From CAKSHC01 sp045595395 (lineage in GTDB: Bacteria; Bacillota; Clostridia; Oscillospirales; UMGS1783), in the NCBI GenBank assembly GCA_045595395.1, contig JAZOAH010000012.1, positions 1 to 64,000 of the forward strand: 64,000 bases of DNA, given 5' to 3'. Positions 33,421-41,167 of this stretch are shown one piece after another (positions within the stretch are counted from its first letter, which is position 1; the number at the start of each line of letters is the position of its first letter). Below the pieces are notes generated by a model, which was given only the letters and a program-made list of their open reading frames with translations, did no database searches and had not been told where the DNA came from. The translations under genes and the position numbers were made by a program.

Positions 33421-33944
33421 CGGCCAAACAAAGCCTGCGTGCCGAGCTTCGGCAGCGCTATCGCACGGTCGCCCCCTGCGATCTGTCGGATGCCGTGCGT
33501 GCCCTTTCGCTTTATCGATCGGCGCAAACGGTTGCGCTTTATTATGCCGGCGGGTTTGAGGTGTCGGTGACGGGACTGTTGCAAGATACCGATAAATGTC
33601 TGCTGTTGCCCCGCTGCCGGGCAGATGGCATGGTCTTTTGCCGCTATGACGGGCGACTGTCGCCTGATCGGTTTGGCATCCCTTCGCCGGTGACCGAGCC
33701 GTGGGACGGGCCGGTGGATCTGATGCTCGTGCCGGCTCTGGCCTTTGATCGTCAGGGCTGCCGATTGGGACGGGGCGGCGGTTTTTATGATCGAGCCCTG
33801 GCCGAGTATGAGGGCGCAACACTGGGCGTGATTCGGGACGAGTTTTTGCTCGAGCAGCTGCCGGTCGAGGCGCATGACCGAAAGGTCGATCAAATCCTAA
33901 CGGAAAAAGGAGTTTATACCTTCGCATGGAACGGAAAAGGTTAG
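33414..33944 (+). CDS. 5-formyltetrahydrofolate cyclo-ligase, TTG start (176 aa)
   Basis: It converts 5-formyl-THF to 5,10-methenyl-THF with ATP. The signature GRGGGFYDR near residues 122-130 and LVPALAFDRQG are diagnostic. The start is TTG at 33414, overlapping the DJ-1 stop by seven bases after AGGGG. Both the C-terminal end and the next start overlap, so translation is coupled throughout. Confidence 0.9.
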   Translation: MLTAKQSLRAELRQRYRTVAPCDLSDAVRALSLYRSAQTVALYYAGGFEVSVTGLLQDTDKCLLLPRCRADGMVFCRYDGRLSPDRFGIPSPVTEPWDGPVDLMLVPALAFDRQGCRLGRGGGFYDRALAEYEGATLGVIRDEFLLEQLPVEAHDRKVDQILTEKGVYTFAWNGKG

Positions 33945-34807
33945 AAAATAAAACCGGGATCATCGCCGTCGGCGTCTTTGTGCTATTGATGATGTTTGAG
34001 TTTGTCGGGCCGCTGCTGATGCCCGAAAACGACGGTATGTACTATTACGTAGCGGCCGTTTTTTCGGCAGTCTTGCTGCTGGTAGCCTCGCTGATGACGG
34101 CAAAAGTACATAAGAAAAAGGCCCGTGAATTTTTCGGTATGCGCATCTTTCGTTTGCGCTGGCTGCCCATCACTCTGTGCGGTGCGGGTGCGGCTATGCT
34201 GGGTGCGGCCTTGATCAATTTGGGTCTGTCCAATATCGGTCTGCCCGAATGGATGATGCCGCAGGTGCAAAACCCTTTTACCTCCGGCGTGTCCGATCCG
34301 ATCGCACCTTTTTTGGCGCTGGTACTTGTGCCGGCCATCTTTGAAGAACTGTTCATCCACGGTGCGGCCATGCGTGCCTTTCATAGTCGGGGCGAACTGG
34401 AAGCGGTGCTCTACACTTCGCTGATGTTCTCCATGCTTCATGGCTCGGTGACTAATCTGTTCGGCACTTTTTTTGCCGCCGTCATCTACGGCTATATGAC
34501 GGTGGTCTGCGGCTCGGTCTATCCGGCCATGCTGGCGCATCTGATCAATAATCTGCTTTCGGGCACTATCATTATGTACGGGCAGAACTTTTTCAATATC
34601 GGCTACAATTCCTATTTCCTGTTTGCGGCCGCCATTTTGTTCTTGGTCTGTGCCTTCTTCTATCTGGGCGCATTGGAAAAGTATTTTCGCCGCCATACTA
34701 TTGAAAAGCCCCAAAAGGCAGGCTTGGCCACAGTGCCGCTGTTTGTGCCGATATTTGCCCTGTTATGGGTTGCAAAAATCGTCTTGTCGATATATAATAT
34801 TTTATAG
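33926..34807 (+). CDS. CPBP (Abi) family intramembrane protease-like protein (293 aa)
   Basis: About eight membrane segments and the CPBP motifs are visible. Motif 1, E140-E141 with H145 in FEELFIHGAAMR, has His where the family has Arg (EExxxR). Motif 2 has the His in FSMLHGSVTN, and motif 3 is AHLINNLL. The putative metal ligands are kept. Such proteins are glutamic-type intramembrane proteases of the Rce1 relatives. Overlaps the cyclo-ligase gene by 19 bases. Confidence 0.88.
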   Translation: MERKRLENKTGIIAVGVFVLLMMFEFVGPLLMPENDGMYYYVAAVFSAVLLLVASLMTAKVHKKKAREFFGMRIFRLRWLPITLCGAGAAMLGAALINLGLSNIGLPEWMMPQVQNPFTSGVSDPIAPFLALVLVPAIFEELFIHGAAMRAFHSRGELEAVLYTSLMFSMLHGSVTNLFGTFFAAVIYGYMTVVCGSVYPAMLAHLINNLLSGTIIMYGQNFFNIGYNSYFLFAAAILFLVCAFFYLGALEKYFRRHTIEKPQKAGLATVPLFVPIFALLWVAKIVLSIYNIL

Positions 34808-34850
34808 ACGGCAAGCGCCCCGCGCTTTTGACGCGGGGCGCTCTTTTTAT
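34806..34850. terminator. Bidirectional terminator
   Basis: GCGCCCCGCG/CGCGGGGCGC with TCTTTTT follows the protease gene and also serves the convergent 41-residue gene. Confidence 0.88.
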
Positions 34851-34853
34851 GAC

Positions 34854-34979
34854 TTAGCAGCCACAACCGCAGTTATTACGGCCGTTGTTGTTGCAGGCGA
34901 GGATCCATACCAGGAACAGGATGATGATGATCCAGAGCCAGTCATTGCCTTCGAACAGATTGCATAAGCAGTTATTCAT
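34854..34979 (-). CDS. Small Cys-rich membrane peptide (41 aa)
   Basis: The gene encodes 41 residues: an N-terminal part with MNNCLCNLFEGND, one hydrophobic segment WLWIIIILFLVWILA, and a Cys/Asn/Gly tail ending NNCGCGC. The ATG at 34979 follows AGAGGTG. It resembles the small YjcZ-like sporulation peptides in layout, not demonstrably in sequence. A sigma-K-like GCAC-N16-CATA promoter lies upstream. Confidence 0.75.
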   Translation of the reverse strand: MNNCLCNLFEGNDWLWIIIILFLVWILACNNNGRNNCGCGC

Positions 34980-35010
34980 GTGATAACACCTCTTTCTTAG
35001 TCTTCACTAA

Positions 35011-35037
35011 CATACTATGTGGAATCGGGAAATTGGT
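35011..35037 (-). promoter_or_regulatory. Candidate sigma-K-type promoter of small Cys-rich gene
   Basis: On the minus strand AC (35037-35036, in GCAC), 16 bp, then CATAGTATG (35019-35011) is one base off CATAnnnTA. The layout equals that at 30508-30534. Confidence 0.45.
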
Positions 35038-35050
35038 GCAGGAGGTATGT

Positions 35051-36064
35051 ATGAAAAAGAAAATGAAAATGTTGATGGCCGCAGCAGCCGTTATCGTGTT
35101 GGTAGCGGTGGCCGCAGGCGGATACTGTCTTGGCGAGATCAACGGCACCTGGCGTCGGTCGGCGTCGGTGGAGGTTGAGATCCCGCAGGGGGCGGGCGCA
35201 TCGGCGATCGGCGAGCTGTTGCAGGAAAAGGGCATCATCGGCAATTCACTGCTCTTTCGTCTGTATACCTACGGAAAAAGCTATGCCTTCCAGTACGGCA
35301 CCTTCACCCTTGACCCGTCCGATAGCTACGCCGCTATCATTGAGGATCTGGAGCAGATGAAATCTTTGCGTGACACAGTGACCTTGACGGTATCGGAAGG
35401 GACCGAGGTGCGTGAGATCGTAGATATGCTGGCGGCTATGGAACTGGGAACCAAGGAAGAGATCAAACAGATTATCAACACCTATGCGTTCGATTTTCCG
35501 CTGCTTTCCCAGCTTCCGACCGATACCGAGTATCGACTGGAGGGGTATCTGTTCCCCGACACCTATGAGATCTATACGGAGGCTTCGGCCGAAAATATCG
35601 CATCCATCTTCCAGCGCATGCTCAATAATTTCCAAACCAAAACGGCCGATCTGCAGACAAAGATTGCGCAGGAGGGCGGAGATTTCAATGAGGTCATCAT
35701 TCTGGCCTCTATTATTGAGCGAGAGGGACAGAAGGCGTCCGAACTGCCCATCGTTTCCTCGGTCTTCCATAATCGCATCAACAGAGGCATTAAGCTGGAA
35801 AGCTGTGCAACGGTACAGTATATTTTGGAGGAGCGCAAGCCGATCCTGTCCTGGGCCGATACCGAGATCGACGATCCGTATAACACCTATATGTATCAGG
35901 GGTTGACCCCCGGCCCGATCGCCAACCCCGGTCTGGCAGCCATTGAGGCGGCCATTGAGCCGGCTACCACCGATTACCTGTTCTTTGTGGCCAACAGCGA
36001 CGGCAGTCATTTGTTTGGCCGCACCTATCAGGAACATCTGAACAATATCGAGGCCGTCTCCTGA
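35051..36064 (+). CDS. mltG: Endolytic murein transglycosylase MltG (337 aa)
   Basis: It cleaves nascent glycan strands outside the membrane. One N-terminal membrane segment (residues ~7-27), a LysM-like region and the YceG domain, with LASIIEREG (catalytic Glu) and NPGLAAIEAA. Start follows GGAGGT. It overlaps trmR by one base, conserved neighbours in Firmicutes. Confidence 0.94.
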   Translation: MKKKMKMLMAAAAVIVLVAVAAGGYCLGEINGTWRRSASVEVEIPQGAGASAIGELLQEKGIIGNSLLFRLYTYGKSYAFQYGTFTLDPSDSYAAIIEDLEQMKSLRDTVTLTVSEGTEVREIVDMLAAMELGTKEEIKQIINTYAFDFPLLSQLPTDTEYRLEGYLFPDTYEIYTEASAENIASIFQRMLNNFQTKTADLQTKIAQEGGDFNEVIILASIIEREGQKASELPIVSSVFHNRINRGIKLESCATVQYILEERKPILSWADTEIDDPYNTYMYQGLTPGPIANPGLAAIEAAIEPATTDYLFFVANSDGSHLFGRTYQEHLNNIEAVS

Positions 36065-36714
36065 TGAAAGAGATACAGTTGCCCTATATCGGCCGTTTTG
36101 TAGAGGAATTTTATCTCGACCATGACGGCGAACTGGGTGCATTGGAAAAACAGGTGAGGGAAGAGGGACTTCCCGTTGCTCGGCGGGATGTGATCGCTCT
36201 GCTGGAATTTTTATGCCAAACAAGCAAGCCGAAGCAGATTCTCGAGATAGGAACCTGTGTCGGCTTTTCGGCATTATGTATGAGGGCATCCTGCCCGCCC
36301 GATACCCACATCACCACGGTGGATCGGTATGATTATATGATCGCCCGTGCTAAGGAGAACTTTTCCGCCTTTGCTGCCGAGAATATCCGTCTGATCGAGG
36401 GGCAGGCAAGCGAGGTATTGCCGCAATTGCAAGGGCCGTATGATCTGATTTTTTTGGATGCGGCCAAGGCGCAATATCCCCGATTCTTGCCCGAATGTGT
36501 GCGGTTGTTGGCTCCGGGCGGCATCTTTATCGCCGATAATGTGCTGTGCGGCGGCATCGTGGCCGGTGCGCCGCTGGAAAGTCGGCGGGATAAGACAACG
36601 GTAACTCGTATGAATGAATTTTTGGATATGGTGAAAGGCGACCAACGCCTGACGGCGCAGACCCTGTTGTCGGTCGGTGACGGTGTGGTGCTTTTCAGAA
36701 AGAGGGAGATATGA
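36064..36714 (+). CDS. trmR: tRNA 5-hydroxyuridine methyltransferase-like SAM enzyme (216 aa)
   Basis: This class I SAM methyltransferase of the O-methyltransferase family has ILEIGTCVGFSAL as the SAM loop, VDRYD after strand 2 and LIFLDAAKAQY as the metal-binding region. Context between mltG and a U32 peptidase equals yrrL-yrrM-yrrN of B. subtilis, where YrrM (TrmR) methylates 5-hydroxyuridine at tRNA position 34. The assignment rests on family plus neighbours. Confidence 0.88.
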   Translation: MKEIQLPYIGRFVEEFYLDHDGELGALEKQVREEGLPVARRDVIALLEFLCQTSKPKQILEIGTCVGFSALCMRASCPPDTHITTVDRYDYMIARAKENFSAFAAENIRLIEGQASEVLPQLQGPYDLIFLDAAKAQYPRFLPECVRLLAPGGIFIADNVLCGGIVAGAPLESRRDKTTVTRMNEFLDMVKGDQRLTAQTLLSVGDGVVLFRKREI

Positions 36715-37943
36715 ACAAGGCCGAATTGCTGGCCCCGGCCGGCGATCTGGAAAAATTATATACCGCTATTGACTACGGCGCCGATGCCGTCTATACCGGC
36801 GGCGAGATGTTTTCACTGCGCAGCGCCTGTGAGAATTTCTCCTTTGACGAGATGGCCAAGGGTGTCGATTACGCCCACCGCTTTGGCAAAAAGGTGTATC
36901 TCGCCTGCAACTGCTTTGCCCGCAACAATGAGATCGCCGTACTGCCCGACTATATCACCAACATGGCGGCCGCCGGCATTGACGGCTGTATCGTCAGCGA
37001 TCTGGGCACCTTCTCGGTCATTCGGGAAACCTGCCCCGATCTGAAGGTGCATATCTCCACCCAGGCCAGCACCGCTAATTACGCTTCCTGTCTGGCGTGG
37101 TATCAGTTAGGGGCACGTCGCATCGTTCTCTCTCGGGAACTGAGCCTGCGTGAGATCACCGAGATCCGCCGCCGCATCCCCGCCGATCTGGAACTGGAAA
37201 CCTTTGTCCACGGTGCGATCTGCGTATCCCATTCGGGGCGTTGTTTGCTCAGTGACTATATGACCGGTCGCAGCGCCAATCGTGGCGACTGCGCTCATTC
37301 CTGCCGCTGGAAATATGCGCTGGTCGAGGAAAAACGTCCCGGTCAATATATGCCCATTACCGAAACCGACACCGGCACCTTTATCATGAACTCTAAGGAC
37401 CTGAACATGATCCGCCATCTGCCCGAGATGCTCATGGCCGGCATTGACAGCCTCAAGATCGAGGGTCGGGTCAAGAGCCAGTACTATGTGGCATCCATCG
37501 TGTCGGCTTATCGCCGTGCGCTCGATACCTTCTATGAGGATATGGATGCCTATATGCAGCGGCGTGACGAATTTTATGAGGACACCTGCAAGATCAGCCA
37601 CCACGAGTATTTCACCGGCTTCTTTCTGGACGATCCCGGCCGTGACGGCCAGCAGTATGGCTCGGCCAGCTATGTTCGTGACTGGGAGGTCTGCGCCGAG
37701 GTGTTGCGCTACGATTCGCTGCGTGGTCTGGCCTATTGCGAGCAGCGCAATAAATTCTTCCAGGGTGATACGCTCGAAGCCCTTTACCCCGGCGGCGATC
37801 GGCTCACCTTTGATGCCGATACCCTGCTGGATGAGGACTATCAGCCCATCGCCTCCACTCCTCATGCCGCCATGCGCTTTTATGTGGGCGTGCCCAAGAT
37901 GCTGCCGCGCGGCGCTTACCTGCGTCGGCGCACACGCAACTGA
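36711..37943 (+). CDS. trhP: U32 peptidase family protein, tRNA hydroxylation (TrhP-like, 410 aa)
   Basis: U32 proteins of this type (YrrN/YrrO, TrhP) take part in 5-hydroxyuridine formation at the tRNA wobble position. The N terminus ELLAPAGDLEKLYTAIDYGADAVY and the core ELETFVHGAICVSHSGRC and RGDCAHSC with conserved Cys mark the family; Cys residues suggest an Fe-S site. ATGA overlap with trmR ties the pathway together. Only one U32 gene follows, not two as in B. subtilis. Confidence 0.9.
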   Translation: MNKAELLAPAGDLEKLYTAIDYGADAVYTGGEMFSLRSACENFSFDEMAKGVDYAHRFGKKVYLACNCFARNNEIAVLPDYITNMAAAGIDGCIVSDLGTFSVIRETCPDLKVHISTQASTANYASCLAWYQLGARRIVLSRELSLREITEIRRRIPADLELETFVHGAICVSHSGRCLLSDYMTGRSANRGDCAHSCRWKYALVEEKRPGQYMPITETDTGTFIMNSKDLNMIRHLPEMLMAGIDSLKIEGRVKSQYYVASIVSAYRRALDTFYEDMDAYMQRRDEFYEDTCKISHHEYFTGFFLDDPGRDGQQYGSASYVRDWEVCAEVLRYDSLRGLAYCEQRNKFFQGDTLEALYPGGDRLTFDADTLLDEDYQPIASTPHAAMRFYVGVPKMLPRGAYLRRRTRN

Positions 37944-37944
37944 T

Positions 37945-38199
37945 ATGTGGTGGTATTTGGCGGCGGTTTCCTTGTTGGCCATGGTTTTGACCGTCTATGA
38001 CAAATGGGCGGCTCGGCGCCGACCGAGAAACCGCATCCCCGAAAAGATCTTGCTGGCCTTGGCCGGCATCGGCGGCAGCGTGGCTATGCTGCTGACCATG
38101 CTGCTCATCCGCCATAAGACCCGCCATGCCAAGTTTATGGTGGGCTTGCCTCTGATGATAGTTGCACAAATTGTGCTGATTTTTACAGTCGTTTTCTGA
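37945..38199 (+). CDS. DUF1294 membrane protein (84 aa)
   Basis: There are three hydrophobic segments, with the family signature DKWAARRRPRNRIPEKILLALAGIGGS (given here only in part: AARRRPRNRIPEK). The start lies one base after the U32 stop with no ribosome binding site, so it depends on coupled translation. Function unknown. Confidence 0.83.
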   Translation: MWWYLAAVSLLAMVLTVYDKWAARRRPRNRIPEKILLALAGIGGSVAMLLTMLLIRHKTRHAKFMVGLPLMIVAQIVLIFTVVF

Positions 38200-38217
38200 G
38201 GAAAACGGCTTTTTTTT
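38188..38217 (+). terminator. Terminator of mltG-trmR-trhP operon
   Basis: GTCGTTTTC/GGAAAACGGC with nine Ts overlaps the last codons of the DUF1294 gene. Confidence 0.85.
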
Positions 38218-38252
38218 TGCCTTTTGGGCATACTCAAACAGGGTGATTTGGG

Positions 38253-39872
38253 ATGAAAAAACGAATTTTGATTATTTTTTTGGTTATTCTCGCACTGTTT
38301 TCGGTCATGGTCGGGCGGTTTGCCTACCTGTCGGGCGGGGATGAGATCGCACAATATGCCGCCGTGACCGGCAGCCGCACCATTCGAGTGGGCATCAACA
38401 TGGCTAGAGGCGTCATTCGTGATCGCAAGGGACGTCCCTTGGCCGGCGGCGCCCAAAAGGCGGCGGTGTTGTGTGAGCCGATGTCGTTGAGTGAAGAGTC
38501 GGCCGAATTGCTGCGTCAGCACGCCATCGACATCACCGGGCAGGCGTTGGATGAAGCCATCTCCTCCGGCCGTCCTTTTTTAGCCTATGTCGATCAACCG
38601 CTCAGCGGCGCAGGATTGACAGGCTTGACTGCCCTGGCCCGTTACGAGGGGCTGGCTCAGCATTTGATCGGCTATCTTGACAGCACCGGGCATGGGGTGG
38701 ATGGGATCGAATCGGTCATGGACGAGCATCTGTACCAAGACGGTTATGCCTATGCCGCCCTTTTTACCGCAGATGCCGCCCGCCGTGCCCTGTCGGGTTA
38801 CGGGATCGCCTTTGAGGGTAGTCCTCATCCGGTCACACAAGGCGTGACTCTGAGTTTGGATCGCCAGATCCAGCAGATATGCGAGGATGTGGCGGATGAT
38901 ATGGTTGAACGGGGCGTGATCCTGGTCAGCGATCTGGACAGCGGCCAGCTTTGCGCCTGGGTCTCCCGTCCGATCTATGATCCGTTGCGAGTTTCGGACT
39001 ATCTCGAGGACGGCGATGCCATGCTCAACAAAGCGCTCTATTCCTATTGTTGCGGCTCAGCCTTTAAGATCGTGGTGATGGCTGCTGCGCTGGAGATGGG
39101 GCTGGACGTGTCACAAGAGTATGAGTGTACCGGCTCCTTTGCGGCGGGGGAGCATGAGATCGCTTGCGCCAAGCGGGAAGGGCATGGCCCCTTGGATGGT
39201 GCTGCCGCCTTTGCCCAAAGTTGTAATCCTTATTTTTGTCACTTGGCCCAGCAGATCGGCGCAGAAAACTTGTTGGCTATGGCAGAAAAGTTTGGTTTGG
39301 GGCAGAGTATCGATCTGGGTTACGGCATTAGCAGCGCCGACGGCAAATTGCCCTCCATGCGTGATCTGTCCGCCCCCGCTGCATTGGCCAATTTTGCGAT
39401 CGGTCAGGGGAGTTTGCAGGTCACGCCCCTGCAGGTGTTGCGTATGGCTGCCATTGTGGCCCATGAGGGGCGGGATGAGTCGGTGCATTTATTTGAAAGC
39501 ATCACGGATGTCGACGGTAGGGTCAGCACGCTGACCCAGCCCCAGGTCTCACAACCGGTCATCTCATCCCAAACGGCGGCTCGACTGAGGGAGATGATGG
39601 TCGGCTCGACTCTGACCGGTTCGGCTGTGCCTGCCGCTGCGGCTGTCTATCACAGCGCCGTCAAGACCTCCTCGGCCGAAACCGGCATCTATGAAAACGG
39701 TAAGCAGGTGCTTCACACCTGGGTGACCGGATTTTATCCGGCCGAGGCCCCGCAGTATGCCGTTACCGTGCTGGTCGAAGGAGGGCGCAGCGGCTACTAC
39801 AGCGCCGCACCGGTCTTTGCTGCCATTGTCGATCAATTATACGGTTGCGGCTTGGTAAAACCTGTGCTATAA
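38253..39872 (+). CDS. Penicillin-binding protein transpeptidase (539 aa)
   Basis: This is a class-B-like PBP with an N-terminal membrane anchor (residues ~5-25) and a transpeptidase domain. The catalytic S269-x-x-K272 lies in CGSAFK, the SxN motif is S323-C-N325, but the third motif is K471-T-S instead of KTG (KTSSAE). Closest is the PbpA/PBP2-type family found near FtsW/RodA in Clostridia; no such gene is adjacent. Probable peptidoglycan cross-linking. Confidence 0.9.
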   Translation: MKKRILIIFLVILALFSVMVGRFAYLSGGDEIAQYAAVTGSRTIRVGINMARGVIRDRKGRPLAGGAQKAAVLCEPMSLSEESAELLRQHAIDITGQALDEAISSGRPFLAYVDQPLSGAGLTGLTALARYEGLAQHLIGYLDSTGHGVDGIESVMDEHLYQDGYAYAALFTADAARRALSGYGIAFEGSPHPVTQGVTLSLDRQIQQICEDVADDMVERGVILVSDLDSGQLCAWVSRPIYDPLRVSDYLEDGDAMLNKALYSYCCGSAFKIVVMAAALEMGLDVSQEYECTGSFAAGEHEIACAKREGHGPLDGAAAFAQSCNPYFCHLAQQIGAENLLAMAEKFGLGQSIDLGYGISSADGKLPSMRDLSAPAALANFAIGQGSLQVTPLQVLRMAAIVAHEGRDESVHLFESITDVDGRVSTLTQPQVSQPVISSQTAARLREMMVGSTLTGSAVPAAAAVYHSAVKTSSAETGIYENGKQVLHTWVTGFYPAEAPQYAVTVLVEGGRSGYYSAAPVFAAIVDQLYGCGLVKPVL

Positions 39873-39896
39873 TGACGGTAACAGGAGGGATGGCCT

Positions 39897-40601
39897 ATGG
39901 ATCGGATATTTTCAAGAATGGAGCGCATCTTGCCGCCCGAGCGGCTGGCGGTGCTGGAGAGGGCGCATGTCGCCGTTTTCGGTGTCGGCGGCGTGGGCGG
40001 CGCACTTTGTGAGGCTTTGGTACGGGCCGGCATCGGTCGCATTACCATTGTGGATCAGGACACCGTCGACCCCACCAATATCAACCGCCAGGTCATCGCT
40101 CTGCACAGTACCGTTGGCCAGCCCAAGGTCGAGGTGATGCGACAGCGGTTGATGGATATCAATCCCGCCTGCAAGGTGTATGCAAGGCAAGAGTTTTTCT
40201 TGCCCGAAACAGCCGATACCTATGATTTTTCGCAATTTTCTTATGTGGCCGATGCGGTGGATACCGTAACGGCCAAGTTGGAGATCATTGCCCGTGCCAA
40301 GGCGGTCGGGGTGCCGGTCATTTCGGCCATGGGGGCCGGCAACAAACTGGATGCCGGGGCGCTGCAAGTGGCCGATCTGTTTGATACATCGGTCTGCCCG
40401 CTGGCTCGTGTGATGCGTGCCGAGTGCCGCAAGCGTGGCCTGTCAGATATCCCGGTGGTTTATTCGACCGAGCCGGCCTATCCGGTGCTGGGTGCTGAGG
40501 ATGAAGCCCATCCGGCGCCCGGTAGCATCTCTTATGTGCCGCCGGTGGCCGGATATTTGATGGCCGGCAAGATGATACGGGATCTGCTTGGCATTTCTTG
40601 A
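39897..40601 (+). CDS. tcdA: tRNA threonylcarbamoyladenosine dehydratase (234 aa)
   Basis: This ThiF/E1-like enzyme cyclises t6A37 in tRNA with ATP. The Rossmann ATP motif GVGGVGGALCEALVRAG is at residues ~26-42, followed by DQDTVDPTNINRQ. There is no ubiquitin-like partner or catalytic Cys domain, as expected for TcdA. Ribosome binding site GGAGGGATGG. Confidence 0.9.
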   Translation: MDRIFSRMERILPPERLAVLERAHVAVFGVGGVGGALCEALVRAGIGRITIVDQDTVDPTNINRQVIALHSTVGQPKVEVMRQRLMDINPACKVYARQEFFLPETADTYDFSQFSYVADAVDTVTAKLEIIARAKAVGVPVISAMGAGNKLDAGALQVADLFDTSVCPLARVMRAECRKRGLSDIPVVYSTEPAYPVLGAEDEAHPAPGSISYVPPVAGYLMAGKMIRDLLGIS

Positions 40602-40626
40602 CAGTGGTCGGCTTTCGTGCTACACT
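40598..40626 (+). promoter_or_regulatory. Promoter of cyclophilin gene
   Basis: TTGACA at 40598-40603, overlapping the tcdA stop codon, a 17-bp spacer, and TACACT at 40621-40626. Confidence 0.8.
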
Positions 40627-40657
40627 GTAGAGGAGTTTCGGGAAAAGGAGAATAGCA

Positions 40658-41128
40658 ATGATTAAAATTGAAATGGAAAAGGGCGGCATCATCAAGCTGG
40701 AACTGGATGCCAAGGCCGCCCCGATTACGGTAGCAAACTTTGAAAAATTAGTGGGTGAGGGTTTCTATAACGGCCTGATCTTCCACCGTGTCATTTCCGG
40801 TTTTATGATCCAGGGCGGCGACCCGATGGGTACCGGCTACGGCGGCAGTAAGGAGACCATCAAGGGCGAGTTTGCCGCCAACGGCGTCAACAACCCCATC
40901 TCCCATAAGCGTGGCGTTATCTCGATGGCTCGCAGCCAGATGCCCGACAGCGCATCCTCCCAATTCTTCATTATGCATCAGGACGGCGAGTTCCTCGACG
41001 GCAACTATGCCGCCTTTGGCCATGTGGTCGAGGGTATCGAGGTGGTCGACGAGATCGCCGCTGTGGCGACCGATCCTCGGGATAAACCGCTGACCGATGT
41101 GGTCATCAAATCCATCACCATTGAATAA
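40658..41128 (+). CDS. Peptidyl-prolyl cis-trans isomerase, cyclophilin type (156 aa)
   Basis: This folding catalyst has the cyclophilin core with FHRVISGFMIQGGDP (active Arg), ISMARSQMPDSASSQFFIM and the FGHVVEGIEVVD stretch. It has no signal peptide, so cytoplasmic. Ribosome binding site AAAGGAG. Own promoter and terminator. Confidence 0.95.
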   Translation: MIKIEMEKGGIIKLELDAKAAPITVANFEKLVGEGFYNGLIFHRVISGFMIQGGDPMGTGYGGSKETIKGEFAANGVNNPISHKRGVISMARSQMPDSASSQFFIMHQDGEFLDGNYAAFGHVVEGIEVVDEIAAVATDPRDKPLTDVVIKSITIE

Positions 41129-41129
41129 A

Positions 41130-41166
41130 AAGAAAACAGCTTTCCCTACGGAAAGCTGTTTTTTTA
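41130..41166. terminator. Bidirectional terminator
   Basis: AAAACAGCTTTCC/GGAAAGCTGTTTT with A/T tails, between the convergent cyclophilin and DUF4173 genes. Confidence 0.88.
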
Positions 41167-41167
41167 T

